Positions 36,340-46,239 of a stretch of 64,000 nucleotides of DNA are shown in pieces. Within the stretch, counting starts at the first letter, position 1, and each line of letters opens with the position of its first letter. The notes beneath the pieces were generated by a model. The model was not told the origin of the DNA, made no database searches, and saw nothing but the letters and a program-made list of their open reading frames with translations. A program made the position numbers and the translations under genes. This stretch comes from Noviluteimonas lactosilytica (GTDB lineage Bacteria; Pseudomonadota; Gammaproteobacteria; Xanthomonadales; Xanthomonadaceae): positions 62,001-126,000 of the forward strand of contig NZ_JAJGAK010000005.1 of NCBI RefSeq assembly GCF_020866925.1, written 5' to 3'.

Positions 36340-37656
36340 TCACTGCCCTGCGAAGCGCCCCTGGTCGAGCCGGTCGAGGCGTTCGTCCAGTGGCGGGTGC
36401 GTCTTGTAGAGCTGCGCGAGATTCCCCGAGCTGCTGCCCACCGCCATCATCTTCTGCAACACGGCGTACAGCGCGAGCGGATCGTACCCGGCGCGCGCGA
36501 GATAGATCTGCGCGGCCTGGTCGGCGTTGTATTCGGCGCCGCGATCGAGGCTGGTCGCCATGATCGTCGCGCCGTGCTTGGCCACGTATTCCTTCGCCAT
36601 GCTGCCGGCGACACCGCCGCCGACGGCGACGTTCGACGACGCGGCATCGGTGAGCGCGCCCTGCGTTTCCTGCTTCTTGATCACGTTGTAGTGATCGCGC
36701 TGCACGATGTGCGTGAGTTCGTGGCCGATCACCGCGGCGACTTCCTCGTCGTCGGCGAGTAGTTCGTACATGCCGCGCGTGATCAGGATGTAGCCGCCCG
36801 GTGCAGCGAACGCGTTGATTTCCGGCGTGTCGATCACGCCGAAACTCCACGGCAGATCGGGGCGCGAGGTCTGCGACGCCATCCAGCGGCCGACGCGATT
36901 CACGCGCGCCTGCGCTTCGGCATCCGCCCACAACGGCGCAGCGCCGAGAACGCGGCCCGCGATCTCGGGGCCGAGCGCGGCTTCTTCGGCGGCCTGCTCG
37001 GTTTCCGACTTGCCCTGCGCGGCTTCGGCGACATCCATCGCCGAGTTCGCCGGCGCGGGTGCGCCGATGCCGATCGACGACAACAAGCCACGCGCAAGCG
37101 ACATGCCGCCGCGCTTTTCCGCCTGCGTCGCTTTCGGCGCCGCGTCGGCGACGGGCTTGAACTCGGTCGGGTAGGGCACTTGCTTCGCCTGCAAGCCGTT
37201 GGACTGCGCATCGGAGGCGGCGGCGTCGGGCGACACACGGTCGGCTTCGAGTTGCGCGAATTGCGCGCCGTCGTAGCCCGCGGTCTTCAGGTCGCTTTCG
37301 TCGATGCCGCGCACGCCCGCGGTTTCGGAGACGCGACCCTTGCCGGCCTTGCCGGTGAACACCGCGTTGCCGCTGCCGCTGCCGGTCTTCGCGTACTGCA
37401 TGCGCACGTCGTTGACGCGCACGAAGCCGTTGCCACCGGCAGGCAGCGTGACCTGGAACCACAGGCCCTGCTGGCCCGCGACGCTGACTTGTTCATTCTG
37501 CTTGAGCGTGGCGACCGTCGGCGACTTCAGATCCGCGGCGGCATGCACGTCGACGCTCGCCTTGTGCACGGTGGCGGTCTGGCCTGCGGCGATCGCGGCG
37601 GCACAGCACACCGCGAACGCGAAGGAAACGATCAGTTGGTGGAAGCGGTGTTGCAT
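36340..37656 (-). CDS. Secreted M48 metalloprotease with SH3 domain
   Basis: A 438-residue exported protease. The signal peptide (LIVSFAFAVCCAAAIAAG) is followed by a bacterial SH3 domain (about residues 30-90: VHAAADLKSPTVATLKQNEQ, GLWFQVTLPAGGNGFVRV), a low-complexity linker, and an M48 peptidase domain. Zinc ligands are HELTH in AAVIGHELTHIVQRDH, and the third-ligand region is RGAEYNADQAAQIYLARAGYDP. Relatives such as BepA/YfgC degrade misassembled outer-membrane proteins; the SH3 domain suggests cell-wall or peptide binding. The start lies inside the end of the CHASE2 gene (25 bp overlap), so the two are tightly coupled. Confidence 0.92.
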   Translation of the reverse strand: MQHRFHQLIVSFAFAVCCAAAIAAGQTATVHKASVDVHAAADLKSPTVATLKQNEQVSVAGQQGLWFQVTLPAGGNGFVRVNDVRMQYAKTGSGSGNAVFTGKAGKGRVSETAGVRGIDESDLKTAGYDGAQFAQLEADRVSPDAAASDAQSNGLQAKQVPYPTEFKPVADAAPKATQAEKRGGMSLARGLLSSIGIGAPAPANSAMDVAEAAQGKSETEQAAEEAALGPEIAGRVLGAAPLWADAEAQARVNRVGRWMASQTSRPDLPWSFGVIDTPEINAFAAPGGYILITRGMYELLADDEEVAAVIGHELTHIVQRDHYNVIKKQETQGALTDAASSNVAVGGGVAGSMAKEYVAKHGATIMATSLDRGAEYNADQAAQIYLARAGYDPLALYAVLQKMMAVGSSSGNLAQLYKTHPPLDERLDRLDQGRFAGQ

Positions 37657-39509
37657 TCAGGCGCCCCGGCACGTGGCTCGTCTGATTGCATGAACGTATT
37701 TTCGGCCGAAAGCGGCCACTCCGGCTGCGAATCGAGCGCGTGACCGAGTGCTTCACGCAGGCGCAGGCGTTCGCCGCGGTCGCTGTCGTCGGCGTCGTCG
37801 TCGATCTCCGACGCGACGATGCATGCCTTCACGGTGCCGTCGTCGTCGAGTCGATCGTCGTGCGCGTTCAGGTGCGCATGCAGGTCGTCGAGATCGTGGC
37901 GCGCGCGTTGCATCGCTTCGTCGCGCGTCGCACCACGCCACACCAGCACCATCAGGTCGTCGAGCGTTTCGTGCAGCCAGCTCTTGCGTTCGACCACGCC
38001 TTCGAGCATCACCGCGTCGCTGCCGGCGTAGAGGTAACGACGCAGGCGACGGCGATATTCGCGTCGGCGGCGCGCGGCGGCGCGATCGTCGAGCGAGGGA
38101 TACGGCGCGAAGCGCAAGCGCGCGAACACGAGCCAGCGATCGGTCTGCGGATCGAGTTCCGGCAGGAAGTCCGAATTGCCGACGGCGCGCCCGCGCTGGA
38201 TCGCCGCATAAGTTCGGCACAGGCCGAAGCACAGGCTCACGAAACCGATGCTCGCGTAGATGTCGAAGAACGCGCCGAAGAACGTCAGGCCCGCGTATGC
38301 GAGCACGAGCAGCAACAGGTTGGTGGCGACGAAGATCGAGTCGATGTCGGTCGCCGGTTCGCCGCGCCAGAAGGCGAACGCGGTCAGCATGACGAGCACC
38401 GCGGCGAGCACGTACTTCAACCACGCGGGCGGGAGCCAGATCGCGCTGTGGTCGACGAGTGCCGCGACGGCTTCTGCGTGGACTTCCACGCCGGCCATTT
38501 CGAGATTGACCGGCGTCGGCTTGGTGTCGTTGAGGCCCGATGCGGTGTAACCGACGACGGCGATCGTGTCCTGCAGTGCCGGCTTGGTGTCGTTGTCGCC
38601 GCGACAGATTTGTGCGCCTTCGAGGAGGTTCGCTGCGCTGATGTACTGCAGGCGCGAATCCGAGCGCCAGTTGATGCGCACCGACGCGGGATACGACGCC
38701 ATCGGTTGTCCGCTGTCGAACGCCGCCAGGCGCAGCGCAAGCGAAGGGATGCCCCAGTCGCCCGCGGTCTCGCGCAGCGGCATGTCGCGCAACATGCCGT
38801 CGACGCCGCGCGTGACGTCGACGAGCGCCGCGTTCCGCCGGATGTGTTCCTCGACGGGCAACACGAGTGCGATCTTCGGACCGGGCCGCTGCGCGTCGGG
38901 CCGCAACGGGAATGCGCCCGGCGCCTTCGAAGCGGGAATCGCGCCCACGGACGCGTCGAAGTCCGAGTGCGCGCGCGATGCGCCGAACACGAAGCGACCC
39001 GCGCCGCCCTCGGCGACCTCGTCGAGCACCTTGTCGCCGCCCGGATCCTTCACCGACGCATCGGTGAACATCACGTCGTACCCCACGGCCTTGACGCCTT
39101 CGCCATCGAGTGCCAGCAGCAGATCCGCATGGCGTTGCCGACTCCACGGCCAGCCGCCTTCGCCCTTGCGTGCGAAGTGGTCGATCGAACAATCGTCGAT
39201 CTCCACGACCACCACGCGTTTCGACGCTGCCGGTTCGATCGGCCGGCTCTTGATCACCTTGTCGAACACCGCGTTTTCCGCGGCGTCCAGCGAACGTGCG
39301 CCGGTCCAGTCGTACACGAGCCACGCGACCGCGCCGAGTGCGAGCAGCGGATAGAACACGAAGCGCACGCGCAGCGCGATCCATGCGAGCGGACGCTTGT
39401 AGCCGCGCTCGAGCCGGCCCCAGTAATCGATGAACCACTGCGCCAGCCCGGCCATGGCGGCGTCGACGATGCCGAGGAACGTGCGCGAGCGTCGTTTGCG
39501 CCGCGCCAT
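37632..39509 (-). CDS. CHASE2-domain membrane sensor without an output domain
   Basis: A 625-residue protein. One helix (FVFYPLLALGAVAWLVYDW, about residues 50-68) precedes a large extracytoplasmic CHASE2 domain (about 70-380: RVVVVEIDDCSIDHFARKGEGGWPWSRQRHADLL, ALQDTIAVVGYTASGLNDTKPTPVN). Three helices follow (YVLAAVLVMLTAFAFW, FVATNLLLLVLAYAGLTFF, YASIGFVSLCFGLCRTYAA). The cytoplasmic tail of about 170 residues is very basic, then acidic, and matches no kinase, cyclase or GGDEF domain, which is where CHASE2 proteins normally carry their output. It overlaps the M48 gene by 25 bp, so that protease may be its functional partner (inference). Confidence 0.88.
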   Translation of the reverse strand: MARRKRRSRTFLGIVDAAMAGLAQWFIDYWGRLERGYKRPLAWIALRVRFVFYPLLALGAVAWLVYDWTGARSLDAAENAVFDKVIKSRPIEPAASKRVVVVEIDDCSIDHFARKGEGGWPWSRQRHADLLLALDGEGVKAVGYDVMFTDASVKDPGGDKVLDEVAEGGAGRFVFGASRAHSDFDASVGAIPASKAPGAFPLRPDAQRPGPKIALVLPVEEHIRRNAALVDVTRGVDGMLRDMPLRETAGDWGIPSLALRLAAFDSGQPMASYPASVRINWRSDSRLQYISAANLLEGAQICRGDNDTKPALQDTIAVVGYTASGLNDTKPTPVNLEMAGVEVHAEAVAALVDHSAIWLPPAWLKYVLAAVLVMLTAFAFWRGEPATDIDSIFVATNLLLLVLAYAGLTFFGAFFDIYASIGFVSLCFGLCRTYAAIQRGRAVGNSDFLPELDPQTDRWLVFARLRFAPYPSLDDRAAARRRREYRRRLRRYLYAGSDAVMLEGVVERKSWLHETLDDLMVLVWRGATRDEAMQRARHDLDDLHAHLNAHDDRLDDDGTVKACIVASEIDDDADDSDRGERLRLREALGHALDSQPEWPLSAENTFMQSDEPRAGAPECNTASTN

Positions 39510-39512
39510 GGC

Positions 39513-40391
39513 TCAGTGTTTCCGTTCGACCGCGGCGCGCCCGAGCGCGGCGAGCGCATCGGTTTGCGAGCCGAAGGGCGCGAGGGCGTCGCGCATCGCA
39601 TCCGACAACGCGGCCAGGCGCGCGCGCGTCGCATCGAGGCCGAGCAACGCGGGGAACGTGGCCTTGCGTTGCGCAGCGTCCTTGCCGGCGGTCTTGCCGA
39701 GCGACGCACTGTCGCCTTCGACGTCGAGCAAGTCGTCGCGCACCTGGAAGGCGAGGCCGAGCGCGTCGGCGAACACATCCAGGCGCGCTTGCGTCGGGAA
39801 GTCGACGCCCGCGGCGATCGCGCCCAGGCGCACCGATGCGCGCAACAGCGCACCGGTCTTCATCGCGTGCAGGCGTTCGAGTTCGGCGACGCTGATCGCG
39901 GCGCCGCCGGTCGCGTCGATGTCGAGCGCCTGGCCGCCGCACATGCCGCGCATGCCGGAGGCGGTCGCGAGTTCGGCGAGCATCGCGACGCGCGCGTCCG
40001 CATCGAGCGGCGCATGCGCGAGCACATCGAAGGCGAGCGATTGCAGCGCGTCGCCGGCGAGGATCGCGGTCGCTTCATCGAACGCGATGTGCACCGTGGG
40101 CTTGCCGCGACGCAACGCGTCGTCGTCCATCGCGGGCAGGTCGTCGTGCACCAGCGAGTAGGCGTGGATGAGTTCGACCGCGACCGCGGGCGCATCGAGC
40201 TTCGCGATGTCTGCGCCGAACGCGGTGCCGGCGGCATACACGAGCAAGGGGCGCATGCGCTTGCCGCCATTGGTCGCGGCATGGTGCATCGCCGCGTGCA
40301 GGCGCTGCGGGGCGTGCGAAGAGTCGGGAAGCGCGGCCGCGAGCGCCGCGTCGACGCGCGCGCGCCACGTGCCGAAATCGATGTCAGGCAT
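39513..40391 (-). CDS. ispA: Farnesyl/geranyl diphosphate synthase
   Basis: A 292-residue trans-prenyltransferase that condenses IPP and DMAPP/GPP into FPP. The first Asp-rich motif is [20 protein letters not shown] and the second [27 protein letters not shown] and [15 protein letters not shown] are also standard. The start overlaps the xseB stop by 8 bp (ATGCCTGA). In related bacteria dxs follows ispA; here the CHASE2 gene does, 3 bp away. Confidence 0.95.
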   Translation of the reverse strand: MPDIDFGTWRARVDAALAAALPDSSHAPQRLHAAMHHAATNGGKRMRPLLVYAAGTAFGADIAKLDAPAVAVELIHAYSLVHDDLPAMDDDALRRGKPTVHIAFDEATAILAGDALQSLAFDVLAHAPLDADARVAMLAELATASGMRGMCGGQALDIDATGGAAISVAELERLHAMKTGALLRASVRLGAIAAGVDFPTQARLDVFADALGLAFQVRDDLLDVEGDSASLGKTAGKDAAQRKATFPALLGLDATRARLAALSDAMRDALAPFGSQTDALAALGRAAVERKH

Positions 40392-40644
40392 CCGCGGACG
40401 GGGCGCCGAAGGGCTCGGCGTTGTCGGGCTGCTCGGGATCGCTGAGCAGGCGCACGCGCAGCTCCGCCTGTTCGAGCGCGGTCTGGCATTTGCGATAGAG
40501 GCCGACGCCGCGTTCGTACGCGGCGAGCGATTCCTCCAGGCTCATTTCGCCGTGTTCCATCTTCTCCACCAGCTGTTCGAGCTGGTCGAGCGAGGTCTCG
40601 AAATCGGCGACCGGGGAAGGCGGGGCGTCGGGCATGCGCGGCAT
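40384..40644 (-). CDS. xseB: Exonuclease VII small subunit
   Basis: An 86-residue XseB: a three-helix protein with [40 protein letters not shown] and [13 protein letters not shown], the whole family pattern. It joins XseA to make the single-strand exonuclease. The ATG at 40644 is taken; one at 40635 is possible. It sits between tilS and ispA; xseB-ispA adjacency is common in proteobacteria. Confidence 0.95.
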   Translation of the reverse strand: MPRMPDAPPSPVADFETSLDQLEQLVEKMEHGEMSLEESLAAYERGVGLYRKCQTALEQAELRVRLLSDPEQPDNAEPFGAPSADA

Positions 40645-40676
40645 GGCGCGCAGTGTGCGGCGACGGCGGGGCAGGG

Positions 40677-41987
40677 TCAATGCGAGGCGGGGGTCCAGCG
40701 CAAGCGCGCATCGCGGGCGCGCAGCCAGGCATCGAAGGCGGCGGAGCACAGGCGATCGCCCGCGGCCAGCACGTCATCGTCCGCATTGACCAAGAGCGGC
40801 AGGCATTCGCGCTCCCACGTCGGCATCGACAGGTCCTGCAACGCGTGCTTGAGGCTGTGCGAATGCGTGCGGCCGGGGAGGGCGATGCGTTCGCCGCCCG
40901 TGCGCAGGCGGACGCGCAGGGGCGCGTCGAAGGCGGAGGCGCCGATCAGTTCGAGCGTGCCGCCGTCGGGGAGGATCAACGGGAGGCGACCGTCCCATTG
41001 ATCGCTCCAGTCGGACGCGAGCGGCGTGCGCTCGCGGGTCGCGCGCCAGCGGTCGCGCCAGCGGCGCAGTTCGGCGCCCGACCAGGCGAAGCGGAAGTCG
41101 GCATCGGGGACGCCGTCGGCGAGGTCGGCTTCGATCTGTGCGATGCCGATGGCGGGGATCGGCGGAAGGTCGAGTTCGGCGATCCAGCGACGCAGTGCGC
41201 GTGCGCGTCGCGCGGGCGGCAGCGCGCGCAGGGGCTCGATCGCGAGGACGTTCGCATCGTCGGTGCGTGCGCCGGCGAGCGCGAGCGCATCGTCGTCGGC
41301 GAGCAGTCCGGCGGCTTCGAGGTTCAGCGCGGCCGAACGCGCGAGCGCGGCGTCGGCGTGCGGCCAGCGTTCGCGCAGCGCGGGCAGGATCTTGTGGCGC
41401 ACGAAGTTGCGGTCGTGCGCGAGATCGGAGTTCGCCGGGTCTTCGATCCATGCGAGCGCATGCGCTTGCGCGTACGCGTGCAACGCATCGCGCGGCACGT
41501 CGAGCAACGGACGCCACAGCCAGCCTCGTGCGAACGGGCGCAACGGACGCATCGCCGCGAGGCCATCGGGTCCGCTCGCACGCAACGCACGCAACAGGAA
41601 CGTCTCGGCCTGGTCGTCGCGATGATGCGCGAGCGCGAGCAGGCCGCCGGGTTCGAGCACGTCGGCCAGCGCCGCGTGCCGTGCTTCGCGCGCCGCCCCT
41701 TCGAGCCCGCGCTTCGATCGCCGGTCGACGACGACGCGCGCCACGTGCAACGGCACCTTCAGCGCTGTGCACACGCGTTCGCAATGCGCGGTCCATGTGT
41801 CCGCGCGATCGCTCAAGCCATGGTGGACGTGGACGGCGCGCAGGCCGCGTTCGCGCGCTGCCGGCATCGCGGCAAGCAAGTGCAGCAGGACCGTGGAATC
41901 GAGACCGCCGCTGTACGCAATCAGGATGGGCGGCGCGGTCACATCCGTGTCCGGCAAATCGATCATCGGCGCGGGCGCGGTCGACAT
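40677..41987 (-). CDS. tilS: tRNA(Ile)-lysidine synthetase
   Basis: A 436-residue N-type ATP pyrophosphatase that converts C34 of tRNA-Ile(CAU) to lysidine. The PP-loop is [17 protein letters not shown], followed by [34 protein letters not shown] and [21 protein letters not shown]. The C-terminal tRNA-binding domains are present ([21 protein letters not shown]). The ATG at 41987 was chosen; the one at 41966 would also fit. It is 13 bp after the TPR gene. Confidence 0.95.
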   Translation of the reverse strand: MSTAPAPMIDLPDTDVTAPPILIAYSGGLDSTVLLHLLAAMPAARERGLRAVHVHHGLSDRADTWTAHCERVCTALKVPLHVARVVVDRRSKRGLEGAAREARHAALADVLEPGGLLALAHHRDDQAETFLLRALRASGPDGLAAMRPLRPFARGWLWRPLLDVPRDALHAYAQAHALAWIEDPANSDLAHDRNFVRHKILPALRERWPHADAALARSAALNLEAAGLLADDDALALAGARTDDANVLAIEPLRALPPARRARALRRWIAELDLPPIPAIGIAQIEADLADGVPDADFRFAWSGAELRRWRDRWRATRERTPLASDWSDQWDGRLPLILPDGGTLELIGASAFDAPLRVRLRTGGERIALPGRTHSHSLKHALQDLSMPTWERECLPLLVNADDDVLAAGDRLCSAAFDAWLRARDARLRWTPASH

Positions 41988-42000
41988 CGCCGGATCGCCG

Positions 42001-42753
42001 TCAGGCCGGTTCCTGCACGGCGCGCTTCGCGATGTCGATCCACTCGCGCTGTTCGCGCTGGTAGTGCTTCGGCGCGAGCGAGGCGCGCTTGATCGTTTCG
42101 TTGAACAGGGCCGCCGCCCGTGCATGGTCGCCGCGGCGCTGCAGCAGTTGCGCGAAGCGCACGCGGCCTTCCTCGCCCGTGAACGACGGGACCAGCGCTT
42201 CGTATTCCGAGATCGCCCGGTCGACATCGCCGCAGGCGTCGACGGCGCGCGCGTACAGCAGGTGGCCTTCGCTCGAGCGGAACGTCGGGTTCGCCGCGAT
42301 CAGTGCGTCGAGCGTGGCACGCGCCTCGCCGGGCATCTCGAGCGCGAATTGCGCCTGCGCCATGCCGAGCATCAGCACCGGGTCGGTCGCATACATGCCG
42401 TTGAGCGACTTGCGATACAGCTCCAGCGCCTGCTGGTGGTCGCCGCTGGCCATGCTGTGCTCGGCCAGGCGACGACGGTTGTCGATCGTGTCGGAGATGT
42501 CGAGTTCGCGTGCGGCGTGGCGCTTGTGGCGCTCGGGATCGACCTTGTCGCGCAAGCCGCGTGCGGCCCGCGACGCGCGGCGTGCGGTCGGGCCGCCGAG
42601 GTGGTCGGGCAACACTTCGGCGAGCAGGTACACCGCGACGCCGAAGAACGACCCGATGACGATGATGATGATCCAGAACAGGTTCCGCCCCGTGCGGACG
42701 GCGTGCACCGCACAGGCGAGCTGCAGCAGGATGGAAAGCGCGATGATCGGCAT
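42001..42753 (-). CDS. Membrane-anchored TPR protein
   Basis: A 250-residue protein with two hydrophobic segments at the N-terminus (ALSILLQLACAVHAV and LFWIIIIVIGSFFGVAVYLLA), then TPR-like helical repeats: HSMASGDHQQALELYRKSLN, LMLGMAQAQFALEMPGEARA, HLLYARAVDACGDVDRAISEYEAL and FAQLLQRRGDHARAAALFNE. It probably scaffolds protein contacts at the inner membrane; the partner is not evident. A GGGGAG ribosome site precedes the ATG. It lies between accA and tilS on the same strand. Confidence 0.85.
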   Translation of the reverse strand: MPIIALSILLQLACAVHAVRTGRNLFWIIIIVIGSFFGVAVYLLAEVLPDHLGGPTARRASRAARGLRDKVDPERHKRHAARELDISDTIDNRRRLAEHSMASGDHQQALELYRKSLNGMYATDPVLMLGMAQAQFALEMPGEARATLDALIAANPTFRSSEGHLLYARAVDACGDVDRAISEYEALVPSFTGEEGRVRFAQLLQRRGDHARAAALFNETIKRASLAPKHYQREQREWIDIAKRAVQEPA

Positions 42754-42782
42754 GACTTCGGGCTCCCCTCCCGGCGTCGTGG

Positions 42783-43742
42783 TCAGGCGGCTTCGTACGC
42801 CCCGTAGGAACGCAGGCGCTTGTAGCGGCGTTCGAGCAGTTCGTTCACCGGTACCTGCGACAGCGCATCGATCTCGTTGACCAGCACGGCCTTCAGGCGC
42901 GTGGCCATCTGTTTCGGCTTGCGGTGCGCGCCGCCGATGGGCTCGCGCACGATCTTGTCGATCAGGCCGAGGCTCTTCAGGCGCGGGGCGGTCATGCCGA
43001 GTTGTTCGGCGGCGTCCTTCGCCTTCTCCGCGGTCTTCCACAGGATCGACGCGCAACCTTCCGGCGTGATCACCGAGTAGGTGCTGTATTCGAGCATCAG
43101 CGTGCGGTCGCCGACGCCGATCGCGAGCGCGCCGCCGGAACCGCCTTCGCCGATCACCGTGCAGATGATCGGCACCTTGAGTTCCGACATCTCGAGCAGG
43201 TTGCGCGCGATGGCCTCGGACTGGCCGCGCTCTTCCGCGTCGATGCCCGGCCATGCGCCGGCGGTGTCGATGAAGGTGAGGATCGGCAGGCCGAAACGTT
43301 CGGCGAGCTTCATCAGGCGCAACGCCTTGCGATACCCCTCGGGCTTGGGCATGCCGAAGTTGCGGCGGATCTTGGCCTTGGTGTCGCGGCCCTTCTCGTG
43401 GCCGATCACCACGACGCTGCGGCCGTCGATGCGGGCGAGACCGCCGACGATCGCCTGGTCGTTGGCGAACGCGCGGTCGCCGGCGAGTTCCTGGAACTCG
43501 TCGCAGATCACGCGCAGGTAGTCGAGCGTGTACGGCCGCGCCGGATGGCGCGCGAGCTGCGAGACCTGCCACGGCGAGAGGTCGCGGAAGATCTGCGCGG
43601 TGCGCACGCGCAGCTTGTCCTGCAAGGCATGGACTTCGGCGTCGACATCCACCGCGGGCCCGCTGCTCGCGTGGCGGAGTTCCTGGATCTTCGCTTCCAG
43701 GTCGGCGATGGGCTGCTCGAAGTCGAGGTAGTTCGGGTTCAT
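42783..43742 (-). CDS. accA: Acetyl-CoA carboxylase carboxyltransferase alpha
   Basis: A 319-residue subunit that, with AccD, moves carbon dioxide from biotin to acetyl-CoA. It starts [21 protein letters not shown] and carries [59 protein letters not shown] and [17 protein letters not shown], all conserved. The ATG at 43742 gives the family N-terminus. It is first in an eight-gene minus-strand run and divergent from the GH31 gene, with 119 bp between. Confidence 0.97.
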   Translation of the reverse strand: MNPNYLDFEQPIADLEAKIQELRHASSGPAVDVDAEVHALQDKLRVRTAQIFRDLSPWQVSQLARHPARPYTLDYLRVICDEFQELAGDRAFANDQAIVGGLARIDGRSVVVIGHEKGRDTKAKIRRNFGMPKPEGYRKALRLMKLAERFGLPILTFIDTAGAWPGIDAEERGQSEAIARNLLEMSELKVPIICTVIGEGGSGGALAIGVGDRTLMLEYSTYSVITPEGCASILWKTAEKAKDAAEQLGMTAPRLKSLGLIDKIVREPIGGAHRKPKQMATRLKAVLVNEIDALSQVPVNELLERRYKRLRSYGAYEAA

Positions 43743-43861
43743 TGGCGACGTAGGGCCGGCCACGTGAAGGCAAGGTGGGGGAGTGTAGCCCACGTGCCCG
43801 GACCGTACCGAGGCGTGCGGATGGGTATGCTCTGCGGCTCGTCACGGAAAGGGTGTGGGGC

Positions 43862-46099
43862 ATGGGGATCGGTTGGCGGATGTGGGCGGCGGTGGGCCTG
43901 TTGTGTGCGGCGCCGATGGCGCAGGCCTGTTTCCAGATGCCGCGCGTCGACCTCGTGGCGCCGGGCGTGCTGCGCGTGCCGCCTTCCGATGCGGAGGCGC
44001 CGGCGTCCTGGGCAACGCAAGCGATCGCCGAGGATCTGCCGAAGTCGGGGCTGCGCGCGGGCGTCGCCGATCCGGCATGCACGCTCGCCTTCGCGACCGG
44101 TGGCGACGCGATCGCCTCGACGCCTGGAAAGCCGCCGACCACGGCGCTGTTCACGGCGCGGCGTGATGACAATGGGCTGCGTTTGTCGCTGGCCCCCGGC
44201 GATCGCGTCTACGGCCTCGGCGACAAGTCCGGCCCGAGTGATCGCCGCGGTCGCGTCTTCACGATGTGGAACACCGACGCGTATGCGTGGGATGCCGCGC
44301 GCGATCCGCTCTACAAGTCGATCCCGTTCTTCATCGTCGTGCGCGATGGCATGGCATTCGGCGTGCTGATCGACAACACGGCGCGCATGACGATCGATGT
44401 CGGCAAAACCGATCCCGACGCGATTCGCGTGACCGCCGCCAGTCCCGTCGATTGGTACGTCATCGACGGCCCCACGCCGCACGACGTCCTGCAACGCTAC
44501 ACCGCGCTCACCGGCCGCACGCCGCTGCCGCCGAAATGGGCGCTGGGCTTCCAGCAATCGCGTTACACCTACTTGCCCGAGGCGCGCGTGCGCGAAGTCG
44601 CGGACAAGTTGCGCGAGAAGAAGATCCCCGCCGATGCGATCTGGCTCGACATCGGCTTCCAGGACAACAACAAGCCGTTCACCGTCGATCGCAAGGCGTT
44701 CCCGTCGTTCGAAGGGATGATCGGCGACCTGCGCGACGACGGCTTCCACACCGTGCTGATCACCGACCTGCACATCGCGAAGCAGCCGGGCTACGCGCCG
44801 TTCGACAGCGGCATGGCGGCCGATGCGTTCGTGAAGCGCAACGGCGAGGTGTACGTCGGCAAGGTGTGGCCCGGCGACAGCGTGTTTCCCGATTTCTCGC
44901 TGACGCGGGTGCGCGATTGGTGGGGCGGGCTGTACACCGACTTCGTGCGCATGGGCGCGGCGGGTTTCTGGAACGACATGAACGAGCCGTCGGTGTTCGA
45001 CGGTCCCGGCGGCACGATGCCGGACGACGTCGTGCATCGCCTCGACGACGGCACGACGCGCACGCACGCGCAGTTGCACAACGTGTACGGCATGCTCAAC
45101 GCGAAGGCGACGTACGACGGTTTGTCGAAGCTGCGCCCCGATGAACGCCCGTTCGTGCTCACGCGCGCGGCGTATCCGGGCACGCAGCGTTACGCGGCGA
45201 CGTGGACCGGCGACAACACCGCGAGCTGGCACCACCTCGGCCAATCGGTGCCGAACATCCTGAGCCTCGGCGTGTCGGGCATGGCGTTGTCGGGCGACGA
45301 CATCGGTGGGTTCATCGGTTCGCCGGCGCCCGACCTGCTCACGCGCTGGTATCAACTCGGCGCATGGCAGCCCGTGTATCGCAGCCACGCGGCGACGGAC
45401 ACGCGCGATCACGAGCCGTGGGTCGACGGCCCCGAGCACGAAGCATCGCGTCGCGCGGCGATCGAGCAGCGCTATCGCCTGATGCCGTACCTCTACACGC
45501 TCGCCGAAGAGAACACGCGCACGGGCGCGCCGATCACGCGGCCGGTGTGGTTCGAGTATCCGAAGGCGGGCGGCAGCGATCGCGAGTTCCTGTTCGGTCG
45601 CGATCTGTTCGTCGCGCCGGTGGTGAGCGAACGTCTCGATGCGCACGTGGTGCAGCTTCCGCCCGGCACCTGGTACGGGATGCGCGACGGGAAGGCGTAC
45701 ACGGACAAAGTGACGTTCGATCCCGCGCCGGGCGACGTGCCGGTCTTCGTGCGCGCGGGTGCGATCGTGCCGATGCAGGCGATCGTGCAGCACACGGGCG
45801 AGACGCCGAAGGGTCCGCTGTCGGTGCACGTGTGGTGGCCCGATGCGAAGGCTGCGTGCGACGGCACGCTGTACGACGACGACGGGCGCAGTCGCGCGCA
45901 CGAGCGCGGCGCGTTCCTGCGCATCAGGTTCGCGTGCGAAGTGCGCAATGGCGCGATGACGGTGCGCGCGACGAGCGAGCACGCGCCGTTCGCGCCGTGG
46001 TGGAAGGCGGTCGAGGTTGTGTTGCATCGCGCGGATGGGGCGGCGCAGGTGGAACGCATCGAAGGTGCGAAGACCGACTGGGAAGTGTCGCTTCGCTAA
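43862..46099 (+). CDS. Secreted glycoside hydrolase family 31
   Basis: A 745-residue alpha-glycosidase of GH31. The signal peptide is MGIGWRMWAAVGLLCAAPMA with cleavage near AQA-C. An N-terminal beta-sandwich (YGLGDKSGPSDRRGRVFTMWN) precedes the (beta/alpha)8 barrel. The catalytic nucleophile is D372 in GFWNDMNEPSVF and the acid/base is the Asp of ATWTGDNTASW. The C-terminal beta domains carry FEYPKAGGSDREFLFGRDLFVAP and GDVPVFVRAGAIVPM. It should release glucose or a related sugar from alpha-linked glycans in the periplasm or outside; exact specificity is not readable. The ATG at 43862 has GGAAAGGG upstream. It is divergent from accA and is followed 140 bp later by the lectin gene, a possible partner. 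Confidence 0.95.
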   Translation: MGIGWRMWAAVGLLCAAPMAQACFQMPRVDLVAPGVLRVPPSDAEAPASWATQAIAEDLPKSGLRAGVADPACTLAFATGGDAIASTPGKPPTTALFTARRDDNGLRLSLAPGDRVYGLGDKSGPSDRRGRVFTMWNTDAYAWDAARDPLYKSIPFFIVVRDGMAFGVLIDNTARMTIDVGKTDPDAIRVTAASPVDWYVIDGPTPHDVLQRYTALTGRTPLPPKWALGFQQSRYTYLPEARVREVADKLREKKIPADAIWLDIGFQDNNKPFTVDRKAFPSFEGMIGDLRDDGFHTVLITDLHIAKQPGYAPFDSGMAADAFVKRNGEVYVGKVWPGDSVFPDFSLTRVRDWWGGLYTDFVRMGAAGFWNDMNEPSVFDGPGGTMPDDVVHRLDDGTTRTHAQLHNVYGMLNAKATYDGLSKLRPDERPFVLTRAAYPGTQRYAATWTGDNTASWHHLGQSVPNILSLGVSGMALSGDDIGGFIGSPAPDLLTRWYQLGAWQPVYRSHAATDTRDHEPWVDGPEHEASRRAAIEQRYRLMPYLYTLAEENTRTGAPITRPVWFEYPKAGGSDREFLFGRDLFVAPVVSERLDAHVVQLPPGTWYGMRDGKAYTDKVTFDPAPGDVPVFVRAGAIVPMQAIVQHTGETPKGPLSVHVWWPDAKAACDGTLYDDDGRSRAHERGAFLRIRFACEVRNGAMTVRATSEHAPFAPWWKAVEVVLHRADGAAQVERIEGAKTDWEVSLR

Positions 46100-46214
46100 G
46101 CAGGCGGTGTTCGATGTGTGCCGACGCATCTGTCGTGCGATGCGCCGGGAATCGTCGCGCGGGAAGTCGCGTCCGCGTCGCCTAGGTGCGTGCTTGCAAA
46201 GCGAGAACACTCAG

Positions 46215-46233
46215 GACTCCTCCCCAAGGAGTC
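46215..46233 (+). promoter_or_regulatory. Hairpin covering the ribosome site of the lectin gene
   Basis: GACTCCT (46215-46221) pairs with AGGAGTC (46227-46233), a 7-bp stem with a 5-nt loop, and the 3' arm contains the AAGGAG ribosome site of the gene starting at 46240. In the mRNA this would mask initiation until melted or displaced, so translational control (temperature or a trans factor) is possible. Confidence 0.4.
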
Positions 46234-46239
46234 TTCGCC

